A DNA stretch of 6,147 bases from positions 1 through 6,147 of the forward strand of contig JANXRO010000266.1 of the NCBI GenBank assembly GCA_025356765.1. The letters run 5' to 3'. The DNA comes from Hyphomicrobiales bacterium (GTDB taxonomy: Bacteria > Pseudomonadota > Alphaproteobacteria > Rhizobiales > Aestuariivirgaceae). This document shows, piece after piece, positions 4,687 through 6,147 of the stretch. How positions within the stretch are numbered: position 1 is the stretch's first letter; every line of letters starts with the position of its first letter. Made by a program: the position numbers and the translations under genes. The notes beneath the pieces were generated by a model that was not told where the DNA came from, did not search any database, and saw only the letters and a list, made by a program, of their open reading frames with translations.

Positions 4687-6147
4687 TTAATGTCCGGCCA
4701 AAACCGCCAGCATCAACAAGGCTACGATGTTGGTGATCTTGATCATGGGGTTAACTGCTGGGCCTGCTGTGTCTTTGTAGGGGTCGCCTACGGTGTCTCC
4801 CGTCACCGAAGCCTTGTGAGCATCGCTGCCCTTCAAATGCTTCTTGCCAGTTGAATCCACAAAGCCATCTTCAAAAGATTTCTTCGCGTTATCCCAAGCG
4901 CCGCCGCCTGCTGTCATCGAGATGGCAACAAACAAGCCTGTGACGATCACGCCCATGAGCATGGCGCCCACGGCTGAGAAAGCTTCAGCTTTTCCGGCAA
5001 TCGCGTTGATCACAAAAAACACAACGATGGGCGAGAACACCGGCAACATGGAAGGAATGATCATTTCCTTGATTGCGGCTTTGGTGAGCAAGTCTACCGC
5101 TCTGGCATAATCTGGCTTTTCGGTGCCTTTCATAATGCCGGGGTGTTCACGGAACTGGCGGCGCACTTCAACCACAACAGCTTGGGCCGCGCGGCCAACC
5201 GCTGTCATCGACATGCCGCCAAACAGATAGGGCAACAGTCCGCCGAACAACAGACCCACCACCACATAGGGTGATGAAAGATCAAAGGTTACGTTCACAC
5301 CTTTGAAGAATGAACCATCTGCCGCATGGGCTGCAAAATATTTCAAATCTTGTGTGTAAGCGGCAAACAATACGAGTGCACCCAAACCTGCTGAACCAAT
5401 GGCATAGCCTTTGGTGACAGCCTTCGTGGTGTTGCCCACCGCATCAAGCGCGTCTGTATTGTGGCGCACTTCTTTAGGAAGGCCCGCCATTTCAGCAATG
5501 CCGCCTGCGTTGTCTGTTACCGGGCCGAAGGCATCAAGTGCTACAACCATGCCAGCCAAAGCCAACATTGTTGTTACGGCCACTGCAATGCCGAACAAGC
5601 CTGCGAGATTATACGTCACCAAAATGCCAGTAATGATAATCAAGGCTGGAATTGCGGTTGCTTCCATCGAAACGGCAAGACCTTGGATGACGTTTGTGCC
5701 GTGGCCTGTGATTGAAGCTTCGGCAATGGAGTTGACCGGGCGTTTGCCCGTGGCGGTGTAATATTCAGTGATCCAGATAATCAAACCGGTGATCACCAAA
5801 CCTGCAACGCCACATTCAAACAAGTTGGTTGGCGTGAAGCCGCCCAAGTCTGCTTTCATATCGCCGAACATATAGCTCATTACCGGATACAACGCCGCGA
5901 GTGAGAACACGCCCGTTGCGATGATGCCTTTATACAAGGCGCCCATGATATTGTTGGATGCGCCAAGTTTTACAAAGAATGTGCCGATGATCGAGGTGAT
6001 TACACAAGCACCACCGATGGCCAGTGGCAGAACCATGCCAGCAAGTTTCATGGCATCTGGCAAAACGATCGCAGCCAAAACCATGGTGGCAACGGTTGTG
6101 ACCACATAAGTTTCAAACAAGTCAGCCGCCATGCCAGCGCAATCGCC
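4687..6147 (-). CDS. hppA: Membrane-bound proton-translocating pyrophosphatase, C-terminal two thirds
   Basis: HppA is a polytopic inner-membrane pump that couples pyrophosphate hydrolysis to proton export. The reading frame stays open through the right edge: five codons (GDCAG) precede the internal Met at 6132 and form the conserved GDCAGMAADLFETY block, so that Met is not the start. The 486 residues seen leave roughly 200 or more missing compared with the usual length of about 700. Numbering from that Met, substrate- and Mg2+-binding motifs include DAFGPVTDNAGG (200-211), AGGGAWDNAKK (408-418) and GDTVGDPYKDTAGPAVNP (445-462). In GNTTKAVTKG (233-242), Lys237 and Thr240 occupy the positions that mark K+-independent enzymes; K+-dependent ones carry Ala at both. 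Proton rather than sodium transport is therefore expected, since known Na+-pumping types need K+. Many long hydrophobic segments confirm membrane location. The gene ends just before the shared terminator; its promoter is outside the window. Confidence 0.96.
   Translation of the reverse strand, partial: GDCAGMAADLFETYVVTTVATMVLAAIVLPDAMKLAGMVLPLAIGGACVITSIIGTFFVKLGASNNIMGALYKGIIATGVFSLAALYPVMSYMFGDMKADLGGFTPTNLFECGVAGLVITGLIIWITEYYTATGKRPVNSIAEASITGHGTNVIQGLAVSMEATAIPALIIITGILVTYNLAGLFGIAVAVTTMLALAGMVVALDAFGPVTDNAGGIAEMAGLPKEVRHNTDALDAVGNTTKAVTKGYAIGSAGLGALVLFAAYTQDLKYFAAHAADGSFFKGVNVTFDLSSPYVVVGLLFGGLLPYLFGGMSMTAVGRAAQAVVVEVRRQFREHPGIMKGTEKPDYARAVDLLTKAAIKEMIIPSMLPVFSPIVVFFVINAIAGKAEAFSAVGAMLMGVIVTGLFVAISMTAGGGAWDNAKKSFEDGFVDSTGKKHLKGSDAHKASVTGDTVGDPYKDTAGPAVNPMIKITNIVALLMLAVLAGH

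Noticed and set aside
4844..5761. Long open frames on the plus strand opposite hppA
   Set aside because: They reflect the codon bias of a hydrophobic protein on the other strand; the translations are Ala/Met/Thr/Pro-rich without domains.
4687..6132. hppA starting at the Met at 6132
   Set aside because: The frame continues to the window edge with GDCAG, which completes a conserved pyrophosphatase motif, so this Met is internal and the gene is partial.

Overview
The window reads as a chromosomal housekeeping segment of an alphaproteobacterium, most likely of the Hyphomicrobiales (Rhizobiales). Three things point there: the gene order cytochrome bc1 chaperone - DUF177 - plsX - fabH - ihfA with a divergent BamE/OmlA lipoprotein, the rhizobial flavour of the PlsX and IhfA sequences, and a K+-independent membrane pyrophosphatase next door. 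Base composition looks moderate (about half G+C by eye) and even throughout. I see no insertion sequence, phage gene, CRISPR array, tRNA or rRNA.

Layout. Positions 1-28 (minus) hold the first nine codons of ihfA, with a strong ribosome binding site and a likely own promoter in the gap behind fabH. Positions 134-3154 (minus) form a tight four-gene run, transcribed right to left: ubiquinol-cytochrome c chaperone, DUF177 (YceD family), plsX, fabH. The junctions are a 4-base stop/start overlap, then gaps of 9 and 7 bases. Divergent from it are a BamE-like lipoprotein gene (3215-3676, plus) and a DMT/EamA-family permease (3695-4618, plus). A strong bidirectional terminator (4637-4669) separates the permease from the convergent hppA gene (4687-6147, minus), whose 5' third lies beyond the right edge.

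Function. PlsX and FabH sit at the branch point of membrane lipid synthesis: PlsX makes acyl-phosphate for phospholipid assembly, and FabH starts new fatty acid chains. DUF177 proteins are linked to 23S rRNA accumulation, the chaperone to assembly of the respiratory cytochrome bc1 complex, BamE to outer-membrane protein insertion, HppA to proton pumping from pyrophosphate, and IHF to nucleoid structure. The cluster is thus envelope, energy and growth housekeeping.

I found no convincing new biological system. The best second-look items are the DUF177/plsX junction, where DUF177 appears to lack its usual C-terminal tail while plsX carries an in-frame N-terminal extension, a nested inverted repeat overlapping the putative ihfA promoter, and the permease placed between bamE and hppA.
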